A stretch of DNA of 64,000 bases from an uncultured SAR86 cluster bacterium (GCA_902509965.1 CABWZP010000003.1:28425-92424), one strand, 5' to 3'. Counted from the first letter of the stretch, positions 42,883 to 52,677 are shown. Program-made: numbers and translations. The notes: generated by a model from the letters alone, not told the origin.

Positions 42883-44034
42883 ATGCATCATACTTCTCAA
42901 GGCATGTATAAAAAAGATATTCTTGCTAAAAGTATCAATCTCGAGGTCTTTAAGACGACTTTAGGATGCTTATTGATATTTTTTTTACTTGTTATCGCAT
43001 CTAGGCTAGTTGGTTATTATGAACAAGCTGCAGAAGGGTCAATTGATCCAAGTATTATCATTCCAGTAATTGCTCTAAGAATGCCAGATTTTATAACTCT
43101 GCTTATTCCTTTATCTTTTTTTCTTGGTGTACTAATTACTACTAGCAGGCTTTATGGAGATAATGAAATTTATGCAATTTTTTCTGGGGGAAAATCTTTA
43201 ATAGATATTATTAAATATTTATTACCACAAGCATTTCTTTTTTTAGTACTTACTGCTTCTTTAAGTTTAAACATAGCTCCATATACAAAAGCTATGTCAA
43301 AAGAATTAATGGCATCTAAAAGTTTTTCAGAAAAAATTCTATCTATTAGACCTAATGAGCTTACTAAGATAGGCAATGGCAATTATATAGAAGCAAAAAC
43401 TATTCAAGACGGGGTTCTGCAAGACGTTATGTTTATGTCAGGAGATATCGGGTCCGCAGCTTTGGTTTTCTCAAAAAAATTATTAATCTCAGATTCAAAC
43501 AATACGTCAAACATTATTTTTAAAGACGGAATAATTTATGCTGATGTTATAAATCCAGATAAGCAAGTCATAACAAGATTTGGTGAATTTGATTATGACT
43601 TAGACACTAGTTCAGATTCATCTAAAAAGGCTAGATTAAATAAAGTTTATGACTTTGAAGAAAAATCTAATGATGCCAATTTTCAATGGAATCTTTCCAT
43701 TCCATTAACCATCATAAATTTATTATTTTTAGGAATATTTGTTGGCAAGGCAAAACCTCGCCAAGGTCGTTTTGGTGGAATTATTCCAGGACTATTTATT
43801 TACATGCTCTATATTAGTTTACTTGTAGCTAGCAGAGAATCTATGATGACTGGAGGATTTTTATCTAGTTTTGGTTTGTGGTGGGTTCACGCATTATTCT
43901 TATTATTATCGTTACTTTATTTATCTAAATATTATTTAAATTTTGAATTTAATATCTTGTCATCTAACAGCATTTCAAAAAGAGCTATTATTACAGTTTC
44001 TATCTTTATTTTATTAATGTGGCTAGTAGCATGA
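42883..44034 (+). CDS. lptF: LPS export ABC transporter permease LptF
   Basis: A 383-residue permease of the LptB2FG complex. Membrane segments at the N-terminus surround LVGYYEQAAEGSIDPSIIIPVIALRMPDFITLLIPLSFFLGVLI, and a periplasmic beta-jellyroll domain lies in the middle. Three segments are at the C-terminus (WNLSIPLTIINLLFLGIFVGKAKPRQGRFG). It extracts LPS from the inner membrane. The first ATG is used; no good ribosome-binding site supports it, and Met 8 is an alternative. Confidence 0.95.
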   Translation: MHHTSQGMYKKDILAKSINLEVFKTTLGCLLIFFLLVIASRLVGYYEQAAEGSIDPSIIIPVIALRMPDFITLLIPLSFFLGVLITTSRLYGDNEIYAIFSGGKSLIDIIKYLLPQAFLFLVLTASLSLNIAPYTKAMSKELMASKSFSEKILSIRPNELTKIGNGNYIEAKTIQDGVLQDVMFMSGDIGSAALVFSKKLLISDSNNTSNIIFKDGIIYADVINPDKQVITRFGEFDYDLDTSSDSSKKARLNKVYDFEEKSNDANFQWNLSIPLTIINLLFLGIFVGKAKPRQGRFGGIIPGLFIYMLYISLLVASRESMMTGGFLSSFGLWWVHALFLLLSLLYLSKYYLNFEFNILSSNSISKRAIITVSIFILLMWLVA

Positions 44035-45086
44035 TTTCAAATTTTGGTATATTTTCAAGATACTTGATTCAGAGAACTTTTATTATTTCTTGCTTAGTCC
44101 TTTTGATATTTATAGCACTGGATTGTATTTTTCTAGTTATAGCAGAAATGGAAGATATCTCTTCTGAATATAATTTTAATCAGTTGCTAAGGTATGTGCT
44201 GGGAACATCACCTCATAGTGCATTAACTTATTTAGAAGGATCATGTCTCTTGGGAATGCTTATTTCAATGAGCATTTCTCAGCAGGAAGGAAATCTTGGA
44301 ATTATGAGATCAGGAGGGTTCTCTCCATTAAGAATTTCCATAGTATCCTCGATTGGTGCTATTGGGATGATTTTAATCTTTCTTGTAAGCGATGAAATTT
44401 ATTTTAAAGATATGTCCATGAATGCCGAGGTTCAAAAAAATCTGGTCACCTCTAACTCTCAAAGTAAAAAAAATGTAAGAGCAAATTGGATTAAAGATGA
44501 CGGAACTTATTTACAATATTTTGTTAAAGACGGAGAAACTCTTTACGACATTTCAATTGTTAAAGTTAAAAATGATAAAGTCTTGTATTCAACAAGTTCC
44601 AATAAGGCCTTTATTTTAGAAAATAGTATTAAACTTTCCCAACCATATATTTTTAAAAATTTTGAAAGTAGCGAGGTCTCATATCAAGAAATCCCATTTG
44701 AATTTCCAAAAGTATTGCAGTTATCATCTCCTAATATAAAAAATATAAAACTTACAGAACAATTAGGTTACTTAAGAATGCTTAATGAAGCTAAAAGTAG
44801 TAAATTTAAATCTGATTTAGAAAAAAATATATATAGAACAATCTTATTGCCAATTTCTGCATTAGCGATAATGCTTTTAGCTGGGTCCTTAATGTTTGGT
44901 TCGCTAAGAGAATCAGCAATGGGAACTAAAATTATTTTTGGGGTTATTTCTGGGTTTGTTTATGGAATTATTCAGGATTTAACAGTCAGTATTTTTATAA
45001 CATACTCACTGAGTATTTTATTAGCTGTAATACTCCCAATACTTTTAATATCAATATTAAGTTTTATCTTTTACAGAAAGATTTAA
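44031..45086 (+). CDS. lptG: LPS export ABC transporter permease LptG
   Basis: A 351-residue partner of LptF with the same layout: N-terminal membrane helices (ISNFGIFSRYLIQRTFIISCLVLLIFIALD), a periplasmic domain, and C-terminal helices (YRTILLPISALAIMLLAGSLMFGSLRESAMGTKIIFGVISGFVYG). The start is the ATG at 44031, which overlaps the lptF stop as ATGA; a GTG four codons upstream is open but less likely. It shares TTAA with the convergent RDD gene. Confidence 0.95.
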   Translation: MISNFGIFSRYLIQRTFIISCLVLLIFIALDCIFLVIAEMEDISSEYNFNQLLRYVLGTSPHSALTYLEGSCLLGMLISMSISQQEGNLGIMRSGGFSPLRISIVSSIGAIGMILIFLVSDEIYFKDMSMNAEVQKNLVTSNSQSKKNVRANWIKDDGTYLQYFVKDGETLYDISIVKVKNDKVLYSTSSNKAFILENSIKLSQPYIFKNFESSEVSYQEIPFEFPKVLQLSSPNIKNIKLTEQLGYLRMLNEAKSSKFKSDLEKNIYRTILLPISALAIMLLAGSLMFGSLRESAMGTKIIFGVISGFVYGIIQDLTVSIFITYSLSILLAVILPILLISILSFIFYRKI

Positions 45087-45526
45087 TTAATTCTTAGTCT
45101 TGTTCCTGAGACCATATCATTGAAAGCAATTTTCTCTTTCGTAAAGTATATTTGCAGAAGGGGGATTCCCAGAGCCATTACAATAATAATATTACAACAA
45201 AATCTTTTAAAAGCTTGGAGCGGAGTAACTTTATTTCCAGTAATACTATATATCTCTATATTCCACACTGCCATTCCAAGGGTCTTATTTCCCCGAATCC
45301 AAAAGAAGCTAAAAAATCCCCAACTTGAAAAACTAATTAAAAATACAGCATACCACCCAGGTAAAATAGGTTGACTAGGATCGTCTGGAAGCTCCCAATT
45401 AAAACCATTTAAAATAAAAACAGATAGATATGCTAAGACGAAAATAACAGATAGGAGAAGCAAGCTATCATAAATTGATGCAACAATTCTCTTAAAAGGG
45501 TAAACATTTTTATATTGTGTATTCAT
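45083..45526 (-). CDS. RDD family membrane protein
   Basis: A 147-residue protein with three or four membrane segments and the RDD-family order. The first helix begins KRIVASIYDSLLLLSVIF (the usual R-D-D positions read R-Y-D here), and RGNKTLGMAVWNIEI and KEKIAFNDMVSGTRLRI follow (compare TLGMRLxxI and FHDxxSxTRVV). The function of these small proteins is unknown, although some relatives have been linked to ion exchange. It is divergent from the peptide transporter gene by 43 bases. TACTAT lies 7 bases before the ATG. Confidence 0.88.
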   Translation of the reverse strand: MNTQYKNVYPFKRIVASIYDSLLLLSVIFVLAYLSVFILNGFNWELPDDPSQPILPGWYAVFLISFSSWGFFSFFWIRGNKTLGMAVWNIEIYSITGNKVTPLQAFKRFCCNIIIVMALGIPLLQIYFTKEKIAFNDMVSGTRLRIN

Positions 45527-45569
45527 AATAGTTATAGTATTTTAATCTTCGACCAACATAAAAGGAAAT

Positions 45570-47048
45570 ATGATTATGGATAAAGGATTTTTTGGACACC
45601 CTATTGGCTTAAGAACTTTATTTCTTACAGAAATGTGGGAGAGAATGTCATATTATGGTATGCGAGCTTTGCTAGTCCTTTACATGACTGGTGCTATGAC
45701 AGGTTTTAATCCAGGGCTTGGTTGGTCAGCTATTGAAGCTAATGCAATATATGGGATATATGTTGGATTTGTTTATTTCATGGTTGTCCCAGGTGGGTGG
45801 ATTGCTGACAATATATTGGGTCATCAAAAGGCAGTATTGATTGGAGCAATTATTATTGCTTTAGGCCACTTCACATTAGCCATTCCTTTAGAGCAAACAT
45901 TCTTCCTTGGTCTTATTCTTATCGTCTTAGGAACAGGATTATTAAAAGGTAATATTTCTACAATTGTTGGAAGTCTTTATAAAGACAATGATGATAGACG
46001 TGAATCTGGCTACACGATTTTCTACATGTCTATAAACATTGGATCTACCTTAGGATTCCTTATTTGTTCTTACTTGGGCGAAAAAATTGGATGGCATTAT
46101 GGATTTGGTGCCGCTGGTATAGGAATGTCTTTTGGTGTTTATCAATATATTAAATTTAGACATTTACTTGGTTCTGCTGGCGCCGAACCTAATAATATGC
46201 CAGATGATAAGCGAGCCAATCTTATTAAATGGACAAAACTTAGCTTAGTTGGAATGTTTATTGTTATTGGCATGGGTCTCTTAGGCTTAGTAAGTTTTGA
46301 TCCAAGAGCTTTTGCTGAAAATTTTGCATATTTTTTAACTACTGTTGCTGGACTTTATTTTTTGTATTTATTTATTTTTGCTGGATTAAACTCAGCTGAA
46401 AGAAAAAATCTTTTACTTTTATTTGTACTTTTTATTGGTGCTGCTGCTTTTTGGTCAGGTTTTGATCAGTCTGCAAGCTCCTTAAGTATTTTTGCTAGAG
46501 ATTACACAGACTTAACAATTGGAAATTTTGCTATGCCTATTGGATGGCTTCAATTTGCTAATCCAATTTTAGTTGTAACATTTGCTCCAATATTTGCTGG
46601 AATGTGGGCTTATCTTGGCAGGATCAATATGAACCCATCTCTGCCTTTAAAATTTGCAATAGGGCTCCTATTTATGGCTCTTAGTTTTATTGTAATGATT
46701 TATGCTGTAAATCTTGCAATGGTGTCTGCTCCTGTTGGCATGCAATGGCTCTTGATAACATATGCAATACAAACGTGGGGTGAGCTAGCTCTTTCACCTA
46801 TAGGCTTGGCTGCTTTTTCTAAATATTCTCCAAAGAGATATATGGGTCAAATGTTTGGATTGTGGTTCCTTGCATCAGCTATTGGTGGAGTTTTGGCTGG
46901 ATTGCTCGGTGGAGATGCCATGTCTGAAGGTCTTTTATCCATTGAGCCTATATTTGCATTTATGATTCAGTATTACTTAATTATTGCTGTGATTTTAATA
47001 GCACTTTCTTTTGTAATAAAAGCTGAGGACGTTCAGAAAGCAGAGTAA
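45570..47048 (+). CDS. POT/PTR2 family proton-coupled peptide transporter
   Basis: A 492-residue MFS protein of the POT family. It has GHPIGLRTLFLTEMWERMSYYGMRALLVLYM with the ExxER-type proton site (EMWERMSYYGMR) and GTGLLKGNISTIVGSLY. FYMSINIGSTLGFLICSYLGE is the PTR2 signature. It takes up di- and tripeptides with protons. AAAGGAA precedes two possible ATG codons (45570 and 45576). PepA, encoded nearby, could use the peptides internally. Confidence 0.95.
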   Translation: MIMDKGFFGHPIGLRTLFLTEMWERMSYYGMRALLVLYMTGAMTGFNPGLGWSAIEANAIYGIYVGFVYFMVVPGGWIADNILGHQKAVLIGAIIIALGHFTLAIPLEQTFFLGLILIVLGTGLLKGNISTIVGSLYKDNDDRRESGYTIFYMSINIGSTLGFLICSYLGEKIGWHYGFGAAGIGMSFGVYQYIKFRHLLGSAGAEPNNMPDDKRANLIKWTKLSLVGMFIVIGMGLLGLVSFDPRAFAENFAYFLTTVAGLYFLYLFIFAGLNSAERKNLLLLFVLFIGAAAFWSGFDQSASSLSIFARDYTDLTIGNFAMPIGWLQFANPILVVTFAPIFAGMWAYLGRINMNPSLPLKFAIGLLFMALSFIVMIYAVNLAMVSAPVGMQWLLITYAIQTWGELALSPIGLAAFSKYSPKRYMGQMFGLWFLASAIGGVLAGLLGGDAMSEGLLSIEPIFAFMIQYYLIIAVILIALSFVIKAEDVQKAE

Positions 47049-47057
47049 AAAAAGCTT

Positions 47058-47177
47058 ATGAAGAAAAAGGATCCTGTAAAAAAAAATATGGACAAGCTTC
47101 ATAAGCCAAAAACTCATCAAGATAAGACTAAATATAAAAGAAAAGAAAAAAAAGTTTCTAAGATTGATTTAGATTAA
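47058..47177 (+). CDS. 39-residue very basic small protein
   Basis: A small open frame nine bases after the transporter stop. It encodes MKKKDPVKKNMDKLHKPKTH followed by QDKTKYKRKEKKVSKIDLD. About half the residues are Lys, Arg or His. It resembles in outline the short basic KNPVAKxxxKFN-type proteins known in many gammaproteobacteria (DUF7230-like, from memory). It overlaps the 3' end of the convergent dapE by 20 bases and has no strong Shine-Dalgarno sequence. If real, it may bind RNA or the ribosome; this is speculation. Chance A-rich sequence is the alternative. Confidence 0.45.
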   Translation: MKKKDPVKKNMDKLHKPKTHQDKTKYKRKEKKVSKIDLD

Positions 47178-48294
47178 TAAGGATTTTTTTATAAATATTT
47201 TTTAAATTATCTAAATCATGGATATTAACCTTTTCATTAATCTGATGAATAGTTTCATTAATTGGACCTAACTCAACTACCTCGGTTCCCATAGGCGCAA
47301 TCCATCTGCCATCTGATGTTCCTCCACCATTATTAATTTGAGGTTTGTAACCTACAACATCATTTATAGATTTTATAATTACATCTTTAAAGAAAGTTTT
47401 TTTTGTAATAAATGGAATGGCATTTAAGGCCCATTCGATATCATAATCAATATTATTTCTATCTAGAATTTGAAGTATTTTTTCTTTTAATGATTCTTCA
47501 GATGATTCAGATGAAAATCTTATATTAAATTTCATCTCTAAGTCTCCCGGTACCACATTAGTTGCACCAGTTCCTGAGCTAATATTGGATATTTGAAAAC
47601 TAGTAGGTTGAAAGAATTCATTTCCTTTATCCCACTCAGTTTGTTTTAAGATATCTATTAGTGTTCCAGCAATATGAATCGGATTCTTAACTTTTTCTGG
47701 ATAAGCAACATGACCTTGTTTGCCATTTATTTTTAAAATTCCACTTAAAGAACCTCTTCGTCCCAATCTAATAGTATCTGCCAGTTTTGCTGATGAGCTA
47801 GCCTCACCAACTAAGCAGTAATCAATAAACTCACCATCATCTTGAAGGTCTTTTATCACTCTATCAATTTTTCCATTTTCACGCTCGCCTTCTTCATTGC
47901 TGTTAAGAAATACACAAATTCTATAACTAGGATTAGGATTTTCATTTAAAAATTCTTTGACTGCTAATAGAAAGGTCGCTACAGCGCCCTTCATATCAGC
48001 TGCACCTCTGCCGATTAAATAATCATCAATTACCTCGGGTTTAAAGGGATCAATATCCCATAACTCTTCTGGGCCAGAAGGCACAACATCTGTGTGACCT
48101 AGAAAGCAAAATAAAGGCCCTTTAGAGCCTATAGAAGAATATAAATTCTCAATATTTAAGTAATTAATTCTTTTAGTCTCAAAACCAAGAGGTTCCAGAT
48201 AACTTTCTACAACATCAAAACAGCCGTTATCATTCGGACTAAGTGATTTTATTTCTAATAGTGACTTTGCTAGATCAATAAGATTGTTATTCAT
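47158..48294 (-). CDS. dapE: Succinyl-diaminopimelate desuccinylase
   Basis: A 378-residue M20-family zinc enzyme of lysine/diaminopimelate synthesis. FLGHTDVVPSGPEELWDIDPF and GRGAADMKGAVATFLLA carry the first metal ligands and catalytic Asp. NSNEEGE has the general base Glu, and NNGGGTSDGRWIAPMG is typical of DapE. The start lies two bases after dapD, so the two are co-transcribed and act in consecutive parts of the pathway. Confidence 0.97.
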   Translation of the reverse strand: MNNNLIDLAKSLLEIKSLSPNDNGCFDVVESYLEPLGFETKRINYLNIENLYSSIGSKGPLFCFLGHTDVVPSGPEELWDIDPFKPEVIDDYLIGRGAADMKGAVATFLLAVKEFLNENPNPSYRICVFLNSNEEGERENGKIDRVIKDLQDDGEFIDYCLVGEASSSAKLADTIRLGRRGSLSGILKINGKQGHVAYPEKVKNPIHIAGTLIDILKQTEWDKGNEFFQPTSFQISNISSGTGATNVVPGDLEMKFNIRFSSESSEESLKEKILQILDRNNIDYDIEWALNAIPFITKKTFFKDVIIKSINDVVGYKPQINNGGGTSDGRWIAPMGTEVVELGPINETIHQINEKVNIHDLDNLKNIYKKILINLNQS

Positions 48295-48296
48295 GA

Positions 48297-49199
48297 TTAA
48301 TTATTTTTGTGCAGTTTAGGGTTTAATTCAAGTAGCGATTTATTGATTTTAGCTTCAACTATTCCCGAAGTAGAGTTTCTTATAAACAAAAGGTTATCTT
48401 TATTTGCCAATTCTAAAGCTTTAACAATAGAATTATCTGAAAGAGTAACTTTTGTTCCTGCCGTTAAGTATAAGCCAGCTTCAATAATACAATTATTTCC
48501 TAATGGAATTCCTAAGCCTGAGTTAGCCCCTAACAAACAGTTCTCACCAATTGATATCTTTGTAGTATTTCCGCCTGAAAGTGTTCCCATGGTGCTAGAA
48601 CCGCCACCTAGATCAGAATTAGATCCAACCAAAACTCCTGCAGAAATTCTTCCCTCAATCATGGCTTTGCCCAGCGTCCCAGCATTAAAATTTACAAAAC
48701 CTTCATGCATAATTGTAGTGCCTTCACTTAAATATGCTCCTAATCTAACTCTAGATGCATCTGCAATCCGAACTCCTTTTGGAACAATAAAGTCGGTTAG
48801 ACGTGGGAATTTATCAATAGATTTGATGCTCAAACTTTTATTTTGAAGCTTTGAATTTAAAAGCTTTTTGTCTATCTCCTTTGGTGAGACCGCACCATAA
48901 TTTGTCCAAACCACATTTGGTAAAATTTCAAAAAGTCCTTCCAGACTAATTGAATTAGGTAAAACAAATTTATATGAAAGGAGATGAAGCCTAAGATAAG
49001 CATCGGCAAGATCTTTTATTGGCTTTTCAAGATCCTTTAAATCGCAGTTTACCTCGATTAAATTTTTATTTTGACTAGCTGTAACAAAGTTTTTTTCTCC
49101 AACATACTGATCTTCACCAAATTTAATAAATGGAAAAAAGACATCCAAGATATCTCCATAAGAAGATACTGTAGTTAATCCTAAGGCATTAATTTTCAT
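48297..49199 (-). CDS. dapD: Tetrahydrodipicolinate N-succinyltransferase (DapD, long form)
   Basis: A 300-residue left-handed beta-helix succinyltransferase. FPRLTDFIVPKGVRIADASRVRLGAYLSEGTTIMHEGFVNFNAGTLG, MIEGRISAGVLVGSNSDLGGGSSTMGTLSGG and GLGIPLGNNCIIEAGLYLTAGTKV match the Pseudomonas/actinobacterial DapD rather than the 274-residue E. coli form. It succinylates tetrahydrodipicolinate, whose product DapE later desuccinylates. glnD lies 28 bases upstream on the same strand. Confidence 0.95.
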   Translation of the reverse strand: MKINALGLTTVSSYGDILDVFFPFIKFGEDQYVGEKNFVTASQNKNLIEVNCDLKDLEKPIKDLADAYLRLHLLSYKFVLPNSISLEGLFEILPNVVWTNYGAVSPKEIDKKLLNSKLQNKSLSIKSIDKFPRLTDFIVPKGVRIADASRVRLGAYLSEGTTIMHEGFVNFNAGTLGKAMIEGRISAGVLVGSNSDLGGGSSTMGTLSGGNTTKISIGENCLLGANSGLGIPLGNNCIIEAGLYLTAGTKVTLSDNSIVKALELANKDNLLFIRNSTSGIVEAKINKSLLELNPKLHKNN

Positions 49200-49227
49200 G
49201 AAATTATTATAATCCTCATGTTTTGAT

Positions 49228-51756
49228 TTATATAATTTCTGAAAGAGCTTTTTTAATGCTTTGCATTTTATTTTTAGAAATTAAGTTAATTCTAAGATCT
49301 TCAATAAAAAAGGTATCTTCGACTTTCTCTCCAAGAGTGGTGATTTTTGCAGAGTGAATAGATGCCTCATAATTCTTAAAAATTTCTGCTATTTTAACAA
49401 GAAGGCCTGAGCTATTAATTGTTTCAATGGTTACAATATTTCTTCTATTCTCTTTATCAACAGATTCAGTAATTTTAGTTGGATTTTTAAAATGACTATT
49501 ACTATTTTTATCATGAACCATCCTTTTAATAATTTTTGTACCATCAAAGATTGCATGAATTTTAGATAACAAATCTTTTACATCATTTTGTGTTAATTTT
49601 TTGGATTTATATTTATAGGAGGCTATAAAAGTATTTAATGCTATTTTTTGGTCTTTGGTTGTTGCAATATCAGCATCAATAATTTCAACACCTAGTGAAT
49701 CAAAAATCTCTACTAATCGAAGGAATAAACCATTCATATTTTTTACTTTAATAAAAATTTCTAAAAGGCTTTCAAAATTTTGCCTTAATTCAATCACATC
49801 GTCATCAGCTTTAACTTTAATAATTGATTGAGCCTGCCATTCCAGTTGTGATGAGCTGAATCTACCAAAGTAATTTTCATTTATATTTTTCCACAAGTCA
49901 CTAATAATATTCTTATCACCATGACCTAAATCTTTCACAATGCTTTTAATTCTATCTTGAGCTATCTTTTTAAAACTTAATTCAGGTTCTTTATTTAATC
50001 TACTTCTAGTGTTAAAAAATAACGATCTTAGTAGTTCATGTTTCCATCCATTCCAAATAGTTGGGTTAGTGGCTCTTATGTCATTTATTGTTAAAAGGTA
50101 TAAATAATTTAATCTTTCGATATTCCCACATAAGCTTGCGAAATCTTTAATTGTTGAAGGGTCATAAATATCTTTTCTTTGAGAAATAGATGACATTTCT
50201 AAGTGATTTAAAACTAGCCAAGAAACTAACTCTGAATCATGCATAGACATTCCAATCTTTTTTGCAAACTTATAGCTTGTTTTTGCACCAATTTCTGAAT
50301 GATTACCCCCTTTGCCTTTGCCCAAATCATGAAAAAGTCCAGCTAAATAGAGAATTTCTATTTTTGGCAATCTATTAATCAATTCAGTTTCTATTTCAAA
50401 GCCTTCATCAATATGGTTTATTTTCATTTGTCGCATATTTCTTACAACCTTGAAAGTATGCTCATCAACTGTGTAGACATGAAATAAATCAAATTGCATT
50501 TGCCCAATAACTTCTTTAAATTCTTTAATATAAGCTTGAATTATTCCAAGCCTTTTCATTTTTTTTAGAATTGATGAGAGGTTATATGGAGATCTAAGTA
50601 TTTCTAAAAATTGCTTTGAAAAATTTATGTCATTTTTAAAATCTTTATCAATTAACAAAATATTTTCCCTCAATATCTTCGATGTTCTAGTATCAATATT
50701 AGTTATATCTTTTCTTTGACCAAGCTTAATAAAAATTTTAAATATGAGATGTTTGTTGTTTTTGAGATCTTCATTTTTCAATCCTATCCTGTTATTTTTT
50801 ATAAAAAACTCTCCATAATCTCTTTTAACTCTTAAAGGGTTTTTTTCCTCATATAGATCAAATATAGTTTCATTAAAAATAGATAGCTTTTCGGCATTGG
50901 AATAATACAGCTGCATAAGTTTTTCAACCGGCTGCTTAGCTTTAGATATTTTAATATTTGCTTTTTTTGCTAATTCAATTTGTGAGTTAAAGCTAAGTCT
51001 ATTTCTAGAATTCGTTTGAATTAAATTAATTGCATAGCGAAGTAACTTAATAAAATTGTGTGCATCTACTAATTGCTTAAATTCATTTGTATTAAAAATA
51101 TTAGAATTCGTAATATCAGCATGTGATTTTATTTTAAAACAATGATCTAGAATCCAAGCTGCGGTTTGAAAGTCTCTTAGGCTGCCTGGAGACTCCTTAA
51201 GATCAGGCTCAAGATTAAATTCTGTTGAGTCGAATGAGAGATATCTATTTTCCTGTTCAATTTTTTTCTTTATAAAGAATTTATTATTTGGAAATAATTT
51301 TTCTTTTTTTTCAAAAATTTTATGTATTATTTCAAGCGATTTTTTATTTGCTGATAGAGGTCTCAAGCTTAAATAGGATGTAAATTCTTTTATATCCGAA
51401 GTAACTATTTTTTTTATATCTTGTTCTGTTCTTACAGAATGCCCAACCTTAAGACCAAAATCCCACAAAGAGGCTACAAATTTTTCTAAATTTGAATAGT
51501 CTTTAATTTTTGAGTTAATTTGTAGGATTGAAATATCAATATCAGAAGAGGGAAATATTTCTTTATTTCCATATCCTCCAATAGCAAATAAACTAAAATC
51601 TGCTTGCAGATTAAAATCTTCGAATTTTTTTATAATTTCTCGGTCTAGTAATTTAGATCTTTGATTTAAAAAATAATTAATTCTTTTTGGATCTTTTATT
51701 CCCGAAGGAAACCATGACCAGAACTTAAAATCTAGATTTTCTAGATCTTTTTTCAT
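49228..51756 (-). CDS. glnD: Bifunctional uridylyltransferase/uridylyl-removing enzyme GlnD
   Basis: An 842-residue PII-modifying enzyme. The nucleotidyltransferase motif is GGYGNKEIFPSSDIDISIL near residue 60. The HD hydrolase domain has FHVYTVDEHTFKVVRNM and LAGLFHDLGKGKGGNHSEIGA. Two ACT domains end the protein (IEIIDADIATTKD, then ETINSSGLLVKIAEIF). It senses glutamine and modifies PII (GlnB). Its start overlaps the map stop by four bases. It keeps all four domains despite general shortening in this genome. Confidence 0.97.
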   Translation of the reverse strand: MKKDLENLDFKFWSWFPSGIKDPKRINYFLNQRSKLLDREIIKKFEDFNLQADFSLFAIGGYGNKEIFPSSDIDISILQINSKIKDYSNLEKFVASLWDFGLKVGHSVRTEQDIKKIVTSDIKEFTSYLSLRPLSANKKSLEIIHKIFEKKEKLFPNNKFFIKKKIEQENRYLSFDSTEFNLEPDLKESPGSLRDFQTAAWILDHCFKIKSHADITNSNIFNTNEFKQLVDAHNFIKLLRYAINLIQTNSRNRLSFNSQIELAKKANIKISKAKQPVEKLMQLYYSNAEKLSIFNETIFDLYEEKNPLRVKRDYGEFFIKNNRIGLKNEDLKNNKHLIFKIFIKLGQRKDITNIDTRTSKILRENILLIDKDFKNDINFSKQFLEILRSPYNLSSILKKMKRLGIIQAYIKEFKEVIGQMQFDLFHVYTVDEHTFKVVRNMRQMKINHIDEGFEIETELINRLPKIEILYLAGLFHDLGKGKGGNHSEIGAKTSYKFAKKIGMSMHDSELVSWLVLNHLEMSSISQRKDIYDPSTIKDFASLCGNIERLNYLYLLTINDIRATNPTIWNGWKHELLRSLFFNTRSRLNKEPELSFKKIAQDRIKSIVKDLGHGDKNIISDLWKNINENYFGRFSSSQLEWQAQSIIKVKADDDVIELRQNFESLLEIFIKVKNMNGLFLRLVEIFDSLGVEIIDADIATTKDQKIALNTFIASYKYKSKKLTQNDVKDLLSKIHAIFDGTKIIKRMVHDKNSNSHFKNPTKITESVDKENRRNIVTIETINSSGLLVKIAEIFKNYEASIHSAKITTLGEKVEDTFFIEDLRINLISKNKMQSIKKALSEII

Positions 51757-52523
51757 ATATTTTCTTCAGATCTTTTTGTAAGAACCTCAACACCATCTCT
51801 TGTGACAGCCAAGGTATGTTCCCATTGAGCAGAGTTTCTTCCATCTTTAGTTTCAACAGTCCAGCCATCTGATAGAACTTTATTAAATTTACTTCCCTGA
51901 TTAATCATGGGTTCTATTGTGAAGCACATACCTTCTTGAACTTGAATGCCTGTCTTAGGTTTTCCATAGTGAAGGATTTGAGGCTCCTCATGATAAACAT
52001 CTCCAATGCCATGGCCGCAATAATCTTCAACAACTGAGTAATAATTTTTTTCCGCATGTTGTTGAATAGCATTCCCTATATCACCAAGATAAACCCCCGG
52101 CCTCACGACTTCGATTGCTTTGTATAAGCATTCTTGAGTTACCCTTACAAGTCTTTCATTATGAGCCTGACACTTACCAACTAGAAACATCTTAGAGGTA
52201 TCTCCATGCCAACCATCTTTAATAACAGTCACATCAATATTTAAAATATCTCCATTTCTTAAGATTTTATTATTATCAGGAATTCCATGACAAATAACAT
52301 TGTTTAGACTTGAGCATATTGTGTTCTTAAAGCCGTTGTAACCAATATTTGCAGGAATTGCTTCTTGTTCCTCAGTTATATATTTAAAACACATTGCATC
52401 AAGCTCTCCAGTAGAAATACCTGGCTGCACAAAAGGTGTAATCATCTCTAAAACTTCTGCAGCTAACTTGCCTGCAATTCGCATTTTTTTGATCTCATCA
52501 TTAGATTTAATTGAAATTTTCAT
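51753..52523 (-). CDS. map: Methionine aminopeptidase, type I
   Basis: A 256-residue M24 enzyme that removes the initiator methionine. Metal-binding motifs: NNVICHGIP, LNIDVTVIKDGWHGDTSKMF (two Asp ligands), CGHGIGDVYHEEPQILHYG (His), FTIEPMIN (Glu) and WTVETKDGRNSAQWEHTLAV (Glu). In most gammaproteobacteria map is divergent from rpsB; here it is divergent from carA. Confidence 0.97.
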   Translation of the reverse strand: MKISIKSNDEIKKMRIAGKLAAEVLEMITPFVQPGISTGELDAMCFKYITEEQEAIPANIGYNGFKNTICSSLNNVICHGIPDNNKILRNGDILNIDVTVIKDGWHGDTSKMFLVGKCQAHNERLVRVTQECLYKAIEVVRPGVYLGDIGNAIQQHAEKNYYSVVEDYCGHGIGDVYHEEPQILHYGKPKTGIQVQEGMCFTIEPMINQGSKFNKVLSDGWTVETKDGRNSAQWEHTLAVTRDGVEVLTKRSEENI

Positions 52524-52569
52524 ATTTTTTTTATTAATTAGTAGACGTCATAGACTTTAATCTGTAAAG

Positions 52570-52610
52570 TACAATTTTAATGCTTGCTCAATATTTTAGC
52601 CCATTAAAAT
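52570..52610 (+). promoter_or_regulatory. carA upstream region: TACAAT box and 9-bp inverted repeat
   Basis: The 154-base spacer between map and carA holds a TACAAT -10 candidate at 52570-52575 without a good -35. It also has an inverted repeat ATTTTAATG (52574-52582) / CATTAAAAT (52602-52610) with a 19-base loop. The repeat overlaps the expected transcription start, so it could be an operator or leader hairpin. AGAGG lies before the carA ATG. Confidence 0.4.
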
Positions 52611-52677
52611 CCGAAAAATTTTCTTATTTTTCCCTCACTATTCTTCCTACAAACTTATATCAAAGAGGTAAGTTTTA

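Noticed and set aside
48307..48846. 179-codon plus-strand frame inside dapD
   Set aside because: dapD is unambiguous on the other strand; the shadow has no motif and no ribosome-binding site.
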